Positions 47,701 to 56,382 of a stretch of DNA of 64,000 nucleotides are shown piece after piece. Numbering within the stretch: the first letter of the stretch is position 1; each line of letters begins with the position of its first letter. The position numbers and the translations under genes are program-made. Below the pieces are notes generated by a model. The model worked only from the letters and a program-made list of their open reading frames with translations, searched no databases and was not told the origin of the DNA. This stretch comes from an uncultured Prevotellaceae bacterium (GTDB lineage Bacteria > Bacteroidota > Bacteroidia > Bacteroidales > Bacteroidaceae). The stretch spans positions 48,685 through 112,684 of the forward strand of contig CAMKTN010000002.1 of assembly GCA_946415705.1 (NCBI GenBank). The letters are read 5' to 3'.

Positions 47701-47995
47701 CGTTGTTGCGAACCACACGCTCGTCATTGGCTTCACCAACAATCCAGAGCGTACCGGCAAGGCTTGCACGGCACAGTGGTATTCTGCTACCGACTTCAGC
47801 CTGACACTCCTTGAGAAGGGTGACAACACCGGCTGGGACGGTCCTATCACGGGCATCGACGAGACACCTGCCGAGCAGCGCACAGCCGCCATCGACGGCA
47901 TCTACACGCTCTCCGGAGCTCGCGTGCAGAAAGCCCAGCGTGGTCTCTACATCATCGTACAGGGTGGTAAGAGCCGCAAGGTGATTGTGAAGTAA
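44753..47995 (+). CDS. Large secreted protein with Por/T9SS-like C-terminal tail
   Basis: A 1080-residue protein. A signal peptide (cleavage near VMAQD) is followed by three jelly-roll/carbohydrate-binding-like regions (about 24-260, 420-620 and 820-1035). These have GYLDVHQELTGIPNGVYSLE and VIQNIPNGTYELKAAMR in equivalent positions of the second and third. Two helical stretches separate them (about 265-410 and 625-810). The last 33 residues contain DGIYTLSGARVQKAQRGLYI followed by a basic end KSRKVIVK, the short tail pattern of Prevotella proteins sorted by type IX secretion. No catalytic motif was recognised. It is probably surface-displayed or secreted, perhaps glycan-binding. Confidence 0.7.
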   Translation: MKKLFTLLLLGGTFLTVPVMAQDAEDVTYLITNAGFDEDLTFQADGSIKPIIKQEELSSRSLLLEAADGTTYARATGTGGKSRPDGRTTEATNGFNGQITGWTLEASAKEWVYFGSVAYGIDSNKVPLSDDTNLFLDFTEKPEEANTEENKGALYLRAGWTNSATYSQVVNLPTAEYRLEYWARNINQNTEGKATNLSKVEYRTTTYVDEGGFNDTEWTKHTIEFVAVGKMTLTFGFKSDNVTSTKNPYLVIDDIRLYKIGEADEMEILQGDANEYADNAIALATDSLSENFGQAYEDICDEIYGLQETIDNIIAFGGSVDEVSAICTQLKEYPTKIRALIATGNKVLDIYSYIQDKILTYYDGIPGYGDLNTYFSALDMSAVTAEGLGTLADDMEAHIAAFWKSQDATRENPAIYTYLVESPWFSYPYREPANREAVAEAGQTSEDLFQGSWVVGSQSGDQHKLYWAYDRTAFQLWNTNFSGYLDVHQELTGIPNGVYSLEADLVTNANARSDQHIYATSTLQETKGYMTDAAAYESWQSGAMPEDVPWETVQTAGTVIVMDGKLTIGARSTQQHYNVETGEYDEEPDMSSGARRGSFWMTNFILRYHGEATPDEIAAAKAALLQKATTLNADMHFAADKASVADSIAEFNATQNVYALNGGIALAEASEAKYVEIMGEGKTIPTVRDSLANEGGEKYGIAYDIVKYAYDKTVAWVEGQEATYAKADSILNVMKGYTNTYSSACSNASKVLTEISSEKGKTVLSNLLAEQKTALLVDPLLTPEAVNELVTTLNNAIDVVKAQDEYEKHQDATDFTSYIKNADSADTAGWTVIDKGDGPIKSSQYMDDSEHKYFDSWKADAAVLFTMEQVIQNIPNGTYELKAAMRAPSEGIFLFTANGGEAKTDTTYVEVPLDYYMGVDEEEQPVQLIASDSHGPIWSAIDQKQAEQGFSSLTDEEQAIWNANPDALGQGQGRGWKWVTATAVVANHTLVIGFTNNPERTGKACTAQWYSATDFSLTLLEKGDNTGWDGPITGIDETPAEQRTAAIDGIYTLSGARVQKAQRGLYIIVQGGKSRKVIVK

Positions 47996-48015
47996 GACAA
48001 GTGAGATAGAAGAGG

Positions 48016-48045
48016 AAGCCCCGCCGGTTTGGCGGGGCTTTCTTT
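48016..48045 (+). terminator. Rho-independent terminator
   Basis: AAGCCCCGCC (48016-48025), loop GGTTT, GGCGGGGCTT (48031-48040), then TCTTTATTT. It ends the transcript of the large secreted protein. It also lies directly beyond the stop of the convergent RlpA-like gene and may serve both. Confidence 0.9.
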
Positions 48046-48571
48046 ATTTCCTCACATTCTTGACGCGATGAAGGAGCGTGGTGTCACGTTGCAGCGTCAC
48101 GCGCAAGGAGTCATCCAGCCAGTAGGGCTTCAGAGCATCCTCGTCGTCGCTAAAGCCCAGATCCCATTCAGGGTGTTCAGATGACGGCTCCATCAAATAA
48201 GGTACACGCACAGGATTAAAAGGTGTGATTTCTACACGGCGAAAGCCGAACTGTATGATTCCCAGCTCACGCGCCGCAGCGCGCGAAAGGTCGATGACAA
48301 ACTTACGCGAATAAGGACCGCGGTCGGTGACCTGCACATTGACTTCCTTTCCGTTGGAGAGGTTGCGTACATGTAGCCATGTGCCCAACGGGTAGCGTAG
48401 ATGTGCGCAGGTCATGCTGTCGCGATGGTACGGTTTGCCATTTGCCATCAGATGTCCATGAAAACGATCGTGATAGTACGAGGCATTTCCCTTCTGCTTC
48501 GGCAACGCTTGTGCCACACATACCGAGATACCCGCCAAAAGCATGCTTACAGTGATGAAAAAACGTCTCAC
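48044..48571 (-). CDS. RlpA-like double-psi beta-barrel protein
   Basis: A 175-residue protein with a signal peptide (cleavage after SVCVA). The RlpA domain covers about residues 28-110: GNASYYHDRFHGHLMANGKP, TCAHLRYPLGTWLHVRN and VTDRGPYSRKFVIDLSRAAA include the conserved His and Asp of septal-ring lytic transglycosylases. No SPOR domain follows; instead there is a 60-residue acidic tail. It probably cleaves or binds denuded peptidoglycan in the periplasm. Confidence 0.88.
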   Translation of the reverse strand: MRRFFITVSMLLAGISVCVAQALPKQKGNASYYHDRFHGHLMANGKPYHRDSMTCAHLRYPLGTWLHVRNLSNGKEVNVQVTDRGPYSRKFVIDLSRAAARELGIIQFGFRRVEITPFNPVRVPYLMEPSSEHPEWDLGFSDDEDALKPYWLDDSLRVTLQRDTTLLHRVKNVRK

Positions 48572-48600
48572 ATTACTACTCTTATTTGGTTTTCGGGGCG

Positions 48601-48630
48601 CAAGTTAGGCATTTTGGTCCGAACTGCAAA
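48601..48630 (-). promoter_or_regulatory. Candidate promoter of the RlpA-like gene
   Basis: On the minus strand TTTG (48627-48630), 19-bp spacer, TAACTTG (48601-48607). The -7 element lacks one T of the consensus. Confidence 0.45.
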
Positions 48631-48671
48631 CAAATTTCTCTTTTTTGTGCTGACAATTGAGCTATTTTGCT

Positions 48672-48679
48672 TACCTTTG
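48672..48679 (+). promoter_or_regulatory. -7 element of the polysaccharide export operon
   Basis: TACCTTTG, 42 bp before the Wza-like ATG; TTTG at 48644-48647 is a possible -33 element with a 24-bp spacer. It is divergent from the RlpA-like promoter. Confidence 0.6.
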
Positions 48680-48721
48680 CACGCTCAATATGATATAATA
48701 ACTAATAACTTATACAAAATC

Positions 48722-49567
48722 ATGAAGAAATCCATGACTTTTGTGCTCGCCACACTGATGGCAACGCTCGTTTTCACGGGCTGCATCTCGGACAAGCACA
48801 TCATCTACCTCCAAGGCGCTGACTCGGTGTATGTCGTGCCACAGGAAATTGCGCAGGCTTTTGAGTTGAAGATACAGTCCGATGACCAGCTGGCCATCTC
48901 TGTAACCTCCAAAGATCATGAGCTCATTGCGCCTTTCAACAACAACACGCTCATCGGTAGTGGTGGCGGCGACCGTAGCGCCGGTTACTCTTCTTCTACG
49001 GCGAATACCCAATCCGGTGTTTCTTATTTCACCGTTGACCGCAATGGCGAAATTTCATTTCCCATTTTCGGACAACTTAAGGTCGCTGGTAAGACCACGC
49101 GCGAAGTGAGCCAGATGATTCAGGATATGCTACGCAATGGCACGAAGGAATACGCAGCAAGCATCAAGGACGCAATAATCACTACCAAGATCATGAGCTT
49201 CAAGGTGACCGTTTTGGGTGATGTCAAGAACCCCGGTGTGCAGACCTTTACAGGCGAGCGCCTGACATTATTGGAAGCCATTGGCCGTGCCGGCGACCTG
49301 AACAGCTCCGGTAAGCGCGCTCCCGTGCTAATCGTGCGCGAAGAGAATGGTCAGCGCCAGACCTTCGAGGTAGATTTGCGCGACCAAGCCAGCGTCTTTC
49401 AATCACCCGCCTACTACCTGCAGCAGAACGATGTCGTCTATGTTTCGCCCAACAAGTCTGTGCGCGTTAAGGGTAGTACGGCCTACACCCTGCTTGGCGT
49501 AAGCTCTACGTTGGTCAGCATGATTATCAGTATTACATCACTTGTTTTCACACTTAGTCGTCGTTAA
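48722..49567 (+). CDS. Wza-like polysaccharide export lipoprotein
   Basis: A 281-residue outer-membrane export protein. The lipobox places the lipidated Cys at residue 21 (VFTGC). The polysaccharide export domain follows (LKIQSDDQLAISVTSKD, YFTVDRNGEISFPIFGQLKVAG), then one SLBB domain (VTVLGDVKNPGVQTFTGERL). A hydrophobic stretch at the C-terminus (STLVSMIISITSLVFTLSRR) fits the membrane-spanning end of Wza. A Wzc-like kinase gene follows 26 bp later, so the pair drives capsule or exopolysaccharide export. Confidence 0.92.
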   Translation: MKKSMTFVLATLMATLVFTGCISDKHIIYLQGADSVYVVPQEIAQAFELKIQSDDQLAISVTSKDHELIAPFNNNTLIGSGGGDRSAGYSSSTANTQSGVSYFTVDRNGEISFPIFGQLKVAGKTTREVSQMIQDMLRNGTKEYAASIKDAIITTKIMSFKVTVLGDVKNPGVQTFTGERLTLLEAIGRAGDLNSSGKRAPVLIVREENGQRQTFEVDLRDQASVFQSPAYYLQQNDVVYVSPNKSVRVKGSTAYTLLGVSSTLVSMIISITSLVFTLSRR

Positions 49568-49593
49568 TCCCATAAAAGAACATAACAAGGCAT

Positions 49594-52020
49594 ATGGATA
49601 ATACCACGCTTCGTACAAAACAACAGAAGAAAAGCGAGGAGATGCTCTCCCTGCGCGACATCTTTGATATCTTTATCTACAATTGGAAGTGGTTCATTGT
49701 GTCCGTCATCGTGTGCTTGGCACTCGGTTACCTTTATTTGGCCACCAAGTCCAACATCTACCAGCGCCAGGCTGTGATGCTGGTGAAGGATGACAGCAAC
49801 AACTACGGAGGCTATCGCAGTACTGGCACCGACGCACTCATGCAACTCAACGGTGTCATGATGGGAACGAGCGTTGAGAACGAGATGTACATCCTTCAGA
49901 GCCATCTGCTCATGAAAGAAGTAGTCCGTAACCTTAAGCTCGACATTAGCTATACCTACAAGCACCATCTGAAGACGCTTCGCCTCTACGATGTGAAGCC
50001 CTTCACGGCCGAGTTCGACTCCGTAGAAACCACTATTCCCTTCTCCTTCAAAGTAGAAATCCGAGGCAATAAGGCCCGCATCTATGAGGTGCAACATGCC
50101 ATCATGAAGGGCGAAGAGATTGATTACGACAAGACTGTAGCTTTCGGGCAGACCGTCGAGGTTCCCTACTGTGGCAAGGTAACACTGATTGCTGATCCGA
50201 GTTGTCTCCAACAATTCGATGGCCAGGAAATCACATTGTCACGCATGCCCATTGAGAGCGCAGCCTATGCCTACGGAGGATCACTCTCCGCAGAGCCCAT
50301 GAGTAAAATGAGTACATTGGTAAGGATTACCTATGTCGATAGCAATGTCCAGCGTGCTGAAGATATCCTCAACGCAGTACTCGAAGCCTACAAGAACAGC
50401 ATTATTCGTGACAAAAACCTCACTGCGGAGAGCACTGCCAACTTCATCAACGAACGCATTGAGCTCATCAGCAAGGATCTTAATGATGTGGAGAGTCAGA
50501 TGGCTCAGTTCAAGAGGAGCAACAACCTCATCGATGTGAAGGGCGATGCCAGCAATTTCCTGCAGCAGAGCAATGCGGCCATGCAACGTAGCATACAATT
50601 GGAGTCGCAGCTGGGCGTGGTGCAATATCTGCTGGAAGAACTGCGCAACAAATCTAAGAGCAACAACCTCATCCCCAGCCTTGGAGGTATCACCGATGGT
50701 GCCATTCAGCAACAGATTGCCAAATACAACGAGATCATGCTGGAGCGCAACCGCTTGGCCGACAATACGAGCGAATCAAGCCCCAAGTTCGCACAGATCA
50801 ACCAGAACTTGCACCAGATGCGTCAGACCATCATCGCCTCCACTGAAGCTTACCTGAGTTCGCTGCGTGTACAACTGCGTCGCGCTCAGGAGGAAGAGAA
50901 CCGCATCAACGGACGCATCACTGCTACACCCGCCAAGGAGAAGCAGGCAATGGACATTCTGCGCCAGCAGAGCATCAAGGAAACGCTTTACACCTACCTG
51001 TTGAACAAACGTGAGGAGACCGCCTTGCAGCTAGCTATCACGGAGGCCAATATCCGCATCGTAGAGCAGCCTTTCGGCTCCAACATACCCATCTCACCTA
51101 GGCGCAAAGTCATCCTCTTGATGGCTCTGCTCATGGGTTTTGCTCTTCCCTTCGCCTTCTTCTATATCCGCAATTTGCTCAACATGGGCGTTCGTGGTCG
51201 CAAGGATATCGAGGCATATACCACTATCCCCGTGTTGGGCGAGATTCCTCACCGTAAGGAGGGTATCAGCGATTCAGAAATCCTCGTGGGCGAACAGAAA
51301 TCGGACACCATCAACGAGGCCTTCCGTATGCTCCGATACAGCCTGAACTTTGTAAAGAAGGAAGCTCGTGTCATTATGTTCACCTCTACCATCCCTGGCG
51401 AGGGTAAGACTTTCATCTCACGTAACTTTGCTGTCACTTTGGGTATGACAGGCAAGAAGGTGGTGCTCGTGGATGCCGATATCCGTAAACGCACTCAGAG
51501 CAAACTCTCCGGAACGACGCACCGAGAAGGCCTCACTTCCTATCTCAGCGGAGCTACGGACGATATCCACCAGCTCATTGTAAGGGAATGTCCTGAGTAC
51601 AATGTCGATATGCTTCCAGCCGGCATAGCACCTCCTAACCCCTCGGAGCTACTCATGAGCAACCGATTGGAACAGCTCATTGAAGAGCTCAAGAAGTACT
51701 ACGATTACATCGTCATCGACAACGTGCCTGCACAGGTGGTGGCCGATGCCGGTATCGTCAACCGAGTGGCTGAGGTGACGCTCTATATCATCCGCGAGGG
51801 TAAGATAGACCGTCGCTACCTGCCCGAACTGCAGCGCCTCTATGCCGAGCATATGTTCAACAACCTCTGCATCATCCTCAACGACTCTAAGATGGAGCAG
51901 AAACGCTATGGCTACGGCTACGGCCGTTATGGCTATGGCTATGGCTATGGCTATGGTTATGGCTATGGCTACGGTTACGGCTATGCCGACAGTAGCGCCG
52001 ATAAGAAGCGTAAGAAATAA
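49594..52020 (+). CDS. Wzc-like chain-length determinant / tyrosine autokinase
   Basis: An 808-residue inner-membrane protein. A Wzz domain is flanked by helices at about 33-51 and 509-529, with a coiled-coil periplasmic portion between. The cytoplasmic BY-kinase has Walker A STIPGEGKTF (about 597-606), Walker A' VLVDADIRKR and Walker B YIVIDNVP. The tail is unusually regular: about 27 residues of Tyr-Gly repeats (from about residue 772) followed by DSSADKKRKK, where Tyr residues would be autophosphorylated. The hexanucleotide repeat encoding it may vary in copy number without frameshift. Confidence 0.93.
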   Translation: MDNTTLRTKQQKKSEEMLSLRDIFDIFIYNWKWFIVSVIVCLALGYLYLATKSNIYQRQAVMLVKDDSNNYGGYRSTGTDALMQLNGVMMGTSVENEMYILQSHLLMKEVVRNLKLDISYTYKHHLKTLRLYDVKPFTAEFDSVETTIPFSFKVEIRGNKARIYEVQHAIMKGEEIDYDKTVAFGQTVEVPYCGKVTLIADPSCLQQFDGQEITLSRMPIESAAYAYGGSLSAEPMSKMSTLVRITYVDSNVQRAEDILNAVLEAYKNSIIRDKNLTAESTANFINERIELISKDLNDVESQMAQFKRSNNLIDVKGDASNFLQQSNAAMQRSIQLESQLGVVQYLLEELRNKSKSNNLIPSLGGITDGAIQQQIAKYNEIMLERNRLADNTSESSPKFAQINQNLHQMRQTIIASTEAYLSSLRVQLRRAQEEENRINGRITATPAKEKQAMDILRQQSIKETLYTYLLNKREETALQLAITEANIRIVEQPFGSNIPISPRRKVILLMALLMGFALPFAFFYIRNLLNMGVRGRKDIEAYTTIPVLGEIPHRKEGISDSEILVGEQKSDTINEAFRMLRYSLNFVKKEARVIMFTSTIPGEGKTFISRNFAVTLGMTGKKVVLVDADIRKRTQSKLSGTTHREGLTSYLSGATDDIHQLIVRECPEYNVDMLPAGIAPPNPSELLMSNRLEQLIEELKKYYDYIVIDNVPAQVVADAGIVNRVAEVTLYIIREGKIDRRYLPELQRLYAEHMFNNLCIILNDSKMEQKRYGYGYGRYGYGYGYGYGYGYGYGYGYADSSADKKRKK
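51906..51984. repeat. GGCTAT/GGCTAC hexanucleotide repeat
   Basis: About thirteen 6-bp units encode the Gly-Tyr tail of the Wzc-like kinase. Six consecutive GGCTAT units near 51930-51965 are identical, the usual substrate for slippage; length changes would alter tail length by two residues per unit. Confidence 0.85.
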
Positions 52021-52086
52021 GACGTAGGTCTTCGGGCTGTAAGACCTATGTCTTATGGCCTTAAGACCTAGGTCCATTAGAAATAT

Positions 52087-52123
52087 GAGAAAGGCGGCTC
52101 TCGCGAGTCGCCTTTCTCTTTTG
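52087..52123 (+). terminator. Rho-independent terminator between the export operon and the ribosomal block
   Basis: GAGAAAGGCGGCTC and GAGTCGCCTTTCTC (52087-52100, 52105-52118) form a 14-bp stem with one mismatch and a TCGC loop, followed by TTTT. It lies between convergent genes and could act on both strands. The 52020-52075 stretch before it holds repeats of AAGACCTA(G/T)GTC. Confidence 0.85.
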
Positions 52124-52139
52124 ATATGGTCGAATAGAA

Positions 52140-52631
52140 TTATTCAGCTGCTTGTTCAGCGGGTGCAGCTTCAACAGCTGCGGGTGCTTCTGCTGCAGGT
52201 GCCTCAACGGCGGCAGCAGACTTGCGGCTACGGCGTGTGCGGGTAGCCTTCTTCTGAACCTTGGCCATGTTCTCGTCGAAGTCAACGAGCTCGATGAAGC
52301 ACATTGCAGCCTGGTCACCCTGACGGAAGCCAGTCTTGATGATGCGTGTGTAGCCGCCGGGACGGTCAGCAATCTTCGGGCTGACAACCTGGAACAGCTC
52401 GGTGACAGCATACTTGTTCTGCAAGTGGCTGAACACCACGCGACGTGCGTTGGTGGTATCCTGCTTGGACTTTGTCAGCAGGGGCTCGATGAACTTCTTC
52501 AGTTCCTTGGCCTTGGCGAGGGTCGTAGTGATTCTTTTGTGCATGATCAGAGAGGTAGCCATGTTGGAGAGCATAGCGTCTCTGTGGGATGCAGTACGGC
52601 CCAGATGGTTAAATTTCTTACCGTGTCTCAT
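52140..52631 (-). CDS. rplQ: 50S ribosomal protein L17
   Basis: A 163-residue L17. [20 protein letters not shown] and [19 protein letters not shown] are the universal start. After about residue 118 comes an Ala/Glu/Pro-rich tail ([17 protein letters not shown]), an extension known in Bacteroidota. It is the last gene of the block, 3 bp after rpoA. Confidence 0.97.
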   Translation of the reverse strand: MRHGKKFNHLGRTASHRDAMLSNMATSLIMHKRITTTLAKAKELKKFIEPLLTKSKQDTTNARRVVFSHLQNKYAVTELFQVVSPKIADRPGGYTRIIKTGFRQGDQAAMCFIELVDFDENMAKVQKKATRTRRSRKSAAAVEAPAAEAPAAVEAAPAEQAAE

Positions 52632-52634
52632 TGT

Positions 52635-53627
52635 TTAATCTTTGTCTAATTTATACTTTGAAATATCGGTTCCAAACGACAGATTCAGACTCTCGAGCAA
52701 ATCATCAAGCTCAGTGAGCGATTTCTTACCGAAGTTGCGGAACTTGAGGAGGTCAGTCTTGTTGAACTGAACCAGGTCGCCGAGTGTCTCTACATCGGCA
52801 GCCTTCAAGCAGTTGAGTGCGCGCACGGAGAGATCCATGTCAACGAGCTTCGTCTTGAGCAGCTGGCGCATGTGGAGAACTTCCTCATCAAACTCTTCGT
52901 TGCCATCGACATCGGAGTTCTCGAGCGTGATCTTCTCGTCGGAGAAGAGCATGAAGTGATAGATGAGAATCTTGGCAGCCTCCTTCAACGCATTCTTCGG
53001 GTGGATGGAACCATCGGTGGTGATTTCAAGCACGAGCTTCTCGTAGTCGGTCTTCTGCTCCACGCGGAAGTTTTCTACGGCGTACTTGACGTTGCGGATA
53101 GGAGTGTAAATTGAATCGATGGGGAGGACATTAACATCGGTGCAGAACACGCGGTTCTCCTCGCTGGGCACGTAGCCACGGCCCTTGTTAATGCTGATCT
53201 CCATCTGCATCGTTGCTTTGGCATCTAAATGGCAAATAACTAATTCAGGGTTTAACACTTCAAATCCAGTCAGATACTTGTTAAAGTCACCGGCCTTGAA
53301 CTCCGTAGTGTTCTCGACGTTGACTGTCACTTTCTCGTTCTCGAATTCTTCCACCACCTGTTTGAAGCGCACTTGCTTCAAGTTGAGGATAATGTTGGTA
53401 ACATCTTCCTTTACACCGGGTACCGATGCAAATTCGTGTTCTACGCCCTCAATACGCACGGTATTGATGGCATAGCCCTCCAGTGAAGAAAGCAGAATAC
53501 GGCGAAGAGCATTACCTACGGTAATACCGAAGCCGGGCTCCAACGGACGAAATTCGAACTTGCCGTATTTGTCGTCGGCCTCCACCATTAACACCTTGTC
53601 AGGCTTTTGAAATGCTAATATCGCCAT
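52635..53627 (-). CDS. rpoA: RNA polymerase alpha subunit
   Basis: A 330-residue alpha subunit. The N-terminal dimerisation domain has [20 protein letters not shown], and the C-terminal domain has [20 protein letters not shown] and [13 protein letters not shown]. Full length and in the usual place between rpsD and rplQ. Confidence 0.98.
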   Translation of the reverse strand: MAILAFQKPDKVLMVEADDKYGKFEFRPLEPGFGITVGNALRRILLSSLEGYAINTVRIEGVEHEFASVPGVKEDVTNIILNLKQVRFKQVVEEFENEKVTVNVENTTEFKAGDFNKYLTGFEVLNPELVICHLDAKATMQMEISINKGRGYVPSEENRVFCTDVNVLPIDSIYTPIRNVKYAVENFRVEQKTDYEKLVLEITTDGSIHPKNALKEAAKILIYHFMLFSDEKITLENSDVDGNEEFDEEVLHMRQLLKTKLVDMDLSVRALNCLKAADVETLGDLVQFNKTDLLKFRNFGKKSLTELDDLLESLNLSFGTDISKYKLDKD

Positions 53628-53636
53628 GATTAGTTT

Positions 53637-54242
53637 TTATTTAGAGTACAATTCAACGATCAGTTGTTCCTTAATATTCTCAGGAATGTCAGCGCGCTCG
53701 GGCTTGTGCAGGAGCTTACCGGCCTTCTGAGTCTCGTCCCACTCAATCCAGGGGTACTTGCTGTGGTTGAAGCCAGCGAGTGCGGCAGCGATGACCTCGA
53801 GGGACTTAGCCTTCTCGCGGACAGCGACAATCTGACCGGGCTTCACAGAGTAGGAGGGAATGTTCACCACCTTGCCATCGACCACGATGTGACGGTGGCT
53901 GACCAGCTGACGAGCAGCAGCGCGGGTGGGAGCAATACCCAAGCGGAAAACGATGTTGTCGAGGCGGCACTCGAGGTTCTGGAGCAGAATCTCACCCGTG
54001 ATACCATTGGTGCGGGCAGCCTTCTCAAACATATTGCGGAACTGCTTCTCGAGGACACCATAGGTGTACTTCGCCTTCTGCTTCTCAGCAAGCATGATTC
54101 CATACTCAGAGGTCTTGCGACGACGGTTGTTGCCATGCTGTCCGGGAGGGAAGTTGCGCTTGGACAGAACCTTGTCGGGACCGAAGATAGCTTCACCGAA
54201 GCGGCGAGCAATCTTAGATTTGGGGCCTGTATATCTAGCCAT
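53637..54242 (-). CDS. rpsD: 30S ribosomal protein S4
   Basis: A 201-residue S4, beginning [20 protein letters not shown]; the S4 RNA-binding domain includes [20 protein letters not shown]. No zinc-binding Cys cluster is present in the N-terminus. Ten bp upstream of rpoA. Confidence 0.98.
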   Translation of the reverse strand: MARYTGPKSKIARRFGEAIFGPDKVLSKRNFPPGQHGNNRRRKTSEYGIMLAEKQKAKYTYGVLEKQFRNMFEKAARTNGITGEILLQNLECRLDNIVFRLGIAPTRAAARQLVSHRHIVVDGKVVNIPSYSVKPGQIVAVREKAKSLEVIAAALAGFNHSKYPWIEWDETQKAGKLLHKPERADIPENIKEQLIVELYSK

Positions 54243-54309
54243 ATTTGAGTTTTGAGTTTTTAAGTTTAAAGTTTAAGGGACCACGAAAGTCCTAGGTTTT
54301 CCTGATTTA

Positions 54310-54699
54310 TTATACTCTACGACGCTTGGGAGGACGGCATCCGTTGTGGGGCAGGGGAGTAACGTCAACGATTTCGACGACTTCAATGCCGGCACCATGG
54401 ATGGTACGGATTGCGGACTCACGACCATTGCCAGGACCCTTCACGTAGGCTTTCACCTTGCGCAGACCGAGGTCATAAGCGACCTTGGCGCAATCCTGAG
54501 CGGCCATCTGAGCGGCATAGGGAGTGTTCTTCTTAGAACCACGGAAACCCATCTTGCCTGCGCTGGACCAAGAGATTACCTGACCCTCGCTGTTGGCAAG
54601 CGAAACGATGACATTGTTGAAAGAGCTGTGCACATGTAGCTGGCCCAGCGCGTCAACCTTCACGTTTCTTTTCTTAGCTGCAACTGTTTTCTTTGCCAT
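54310..54699 (-). CDS. rpsK: 30S ribosomal protein S11
   Basis: A 129-residue S11 with the signature [20 protein letters not shown] and the basic end [11 protein letters not shown]. The 67-bp gap to rpsD contains TTTGAGTTTTTAAGTTTAA-type junction repeats, unusual inside a ribosomal operon. Confidence 0.98.
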   Translation of the reverse strand: MAKKTVAAKKRNVKVDALGQLHVHSSFNNVIVSLANSEGQVISWSSAGKMGFRGSKKNTPYAAQMAAQDCAKVAYDLGLRKVKAYVKGPGNGRESAIRTIHGAGIEVVEIVDVTPLPHNGCRPPKRRRV

Positions 54700-54729
54700 A
54701 TTTCTTAATTTTCGATTATCTATTTACCA

Positions 54730-55110
54730 TTACTTCGTGGCCTTTTTCTTGTTAGCAACGGTCTTCTTCTTACCCTTACGCGTGCGAGCATTGTTCTTAG
54801 TGCTCTGGCCGCGCACGGGCAGACCATTACGATGACGAACACCACGATAGCAACCGATATCCATCAGGCGCTTGATGTTCATAGCGATTTCGGAGCGGAG
54901 ATCACCCTCCACCTTGTAATCTGCAGCAATGACCTCACGGATCTTGGCGGCCTGGTCGTCGGTCCAGTCCTTCACCTTGATGTCCTTATCGACACCGGCT
55001 TTCTCCAGAATCTTTGCTGAGCTACTGCGACCGATGCCGAAGACATAGGTCAAAGCGATTTCGCCTCTCTTGTTCTGAGGCAAATCGACACCAACAATTC
55101 TTATTGCCAT
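54730..55110 (-). CDS. rpsM: 30S ribosomal protein S13
   Basis: A 126-residue S13: [20 protein letters not shown] at the start and [20 protein letters not shown] near the end are the family signatures. It sits between rpmJ and rpsK. Confidence 0.98.
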   Translation of the reverse strand: MAIRIVGVDLPQNKRGEIALTYVFGIGRSSSAKILEKAGVDKDIKVKDWTDDQAAKIREVIAADYKVEGDLRSEIAMNIKRLMDIGCYRGVRHRNGLPVRGQSTKNNARTRKGKKKTVANKKKATK

Positions 55111-55145
55111 ATCTTGATTTTACAATTTGACGATTTACTAATACG

Positions 55146-55262
55146 TTAACCCTGACGTGTCTTGAACTTAGGGTTCTTCTTGTTGATCACATACAAACGA
55201 CCCTTGCGACGAACGATCTTGCAGTCGGGGGTACGCTTCTTCAAAGATGCTCTTGTTTTCAT
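55146..55262 (-). CDS. rpmJ: 50S ribosomal protein L36
   Basis: A 38-residue protein reading [20 protein letters not shown] and ending [13 protein letters not shown]. This is the Bacteroidota form of L36 with a single Cys in place of the C+ zinc ligand set. It lies 13 bp downstream of infA and 35 bp upstream of rpsM, its usual place. Confidence 0.95.
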   Translation of the reverse strand: MKTRASLKKRTPDCKIVRRKGRLYVINKKNPKFKTRQG

Positions 55263-55275
55263 ATTGTTGACTTTT

Positions 55276-55494
55276 TTACTTGAATCGGAATACGATGCGC
55301 CCTTTGGTGAGGTCGTAGGGACTCATCTCTACTTTCACCTTGTCACCCGGCAGGATCTTGATGTAGTGCATGCGCATCTTGCCGGAGATGTGCGCGGTAA
55401 TCTGATGGCCGTTCTCCAGCTCCACGCGGAACATGGCATTGGAGAGCGCTTCAATGATCTGACCGTCTTGCTCGATAGCGGATTGTTTTGCCAT
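55276..55494 (-). CDS. infA: Translation initiation factor IF-1
   Basis: A 72-residue OB-fold protein: [20 protein letters not shown] and [20 protein letters not shown] are the IF-1 signatures. The 75 bp between map and infA contain imperfect GAGTT(C/G) repeats. Confidence 0.97.
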   Translation of the reverse strand: MAKQSAIEQDGQIIEALSNAMFRVELENGHQITAHISGKMRMHYIKILPGDKVKVEMSPYDLTKGRIVFRFK

Positions 55495-55569
55495 ACTGTA
55501 TTCTTAGTTTCAGAGTTCTTGTATTTCTGAGTTGATGAGTAGATTTTTCTGAGTTCCAGAGTTGATGAC

Positions 55570-56367
55570 TTACGCCTGTGCGGCTTCCATCTTTTCGATG
55601 TCCTCGAACGAGGAGAGGATGTCGGCCTTGCCATGATGGATGGCGATGGTGTGCTCGAAATGAGCTGCCGGCTTGCCGTCGCGGGTGCGGATGGTCCATT
55701 TGTCAGGATCCATATAGACCTCATAGGTCCCCATGGTGATCATCGGCTCGATGGCGATGCACAGCCCGTTCTTGATTTGCTTGCCCTGGCCTCGGCGGCC
55801 GTAGTTGGGCACTTGCGGGTCTTCATGCATCTCACGGCCAATACCGTGTCCCACGAATTCGCGCACGATGCCGTAGCCTTGTGCTTCGCAGTGTGTCTGC
55901 ACCGCGTAGCTGATGTCTCCGATGCGGAGACCGGCCACAGCGGCCTCGATGCCTTTGTAGAGTGACTCCTTGGTAGTGCGGAGCAGTCGCTTGACCTCTT
56001 CCGACACCTCGCCCACCATGAAGGTGTAGCAGGAATCCCCATTATAGCCATTAAGGAGTGTGCCGCAATCTACAGAGATGATGTCGCCATCACGCAAGAT
56101 GGTTTCCTCTGAGGGCACGCCGTGAACGACCACTTCGTTGACCGATGTGCAGATGCTGCCGGGGAAAGGTCCGCCATAGGGATTGGGGAAGCCTTTGAAG
56201 GTGGGCACTGCACCGTGGTCTCGGATGAATTCATCGGCGAGATGATTGAGCTGTGCGGTAGTGACACCGGGCTTGATGGCCTTGCCGACCTCTGCCAGCG
56301 TCTGTGCCACCAACTGATTGGCGGCCCGCATCAGCTCTATCTCGTCCTCTGTCTTCAGATATATCAT
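55570..56367 (-). CDS. map: Methionine aminopeptidase, type I
   Basis: A 265-residue enzyme that removes the initiator Met. Metal ligands are visible in ISVDCGTLLNGYNGDSCYTF, GHGIGREMHEDPQVPNYG, CIAIEPMI and HFEHTIAIH. No N-terminal zinc-finger extension. It follows secY by 15 bp. Confidence 0.97.
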   Translation of the reverse strand: MIYLKTEDEIELMRAANQLVAQTLAEVGKAIKPGVTTAQLNHLADEFIRDHGAVPTFKGFPNPYGGPFPGSICTSVNEVVVHGVPSEETILRDGDIISVDCGTLLNGYNGDSCYTFMVGEVSEEVKRLLRTTKESLYKGIEAAVAGLRIGDISYAVQTHCEAQGYGIVREFVGHGIGREMHEDPQVPNYGRRGQGKQIKNGLCIAIEPMITMGTYEVYMDPDKWTIRTRDGKPAAHFEHTIAIHHGKADILSSFEDIEKMEAAQA

Positions 56368-56382
56368 ATATACTCTGAATGC

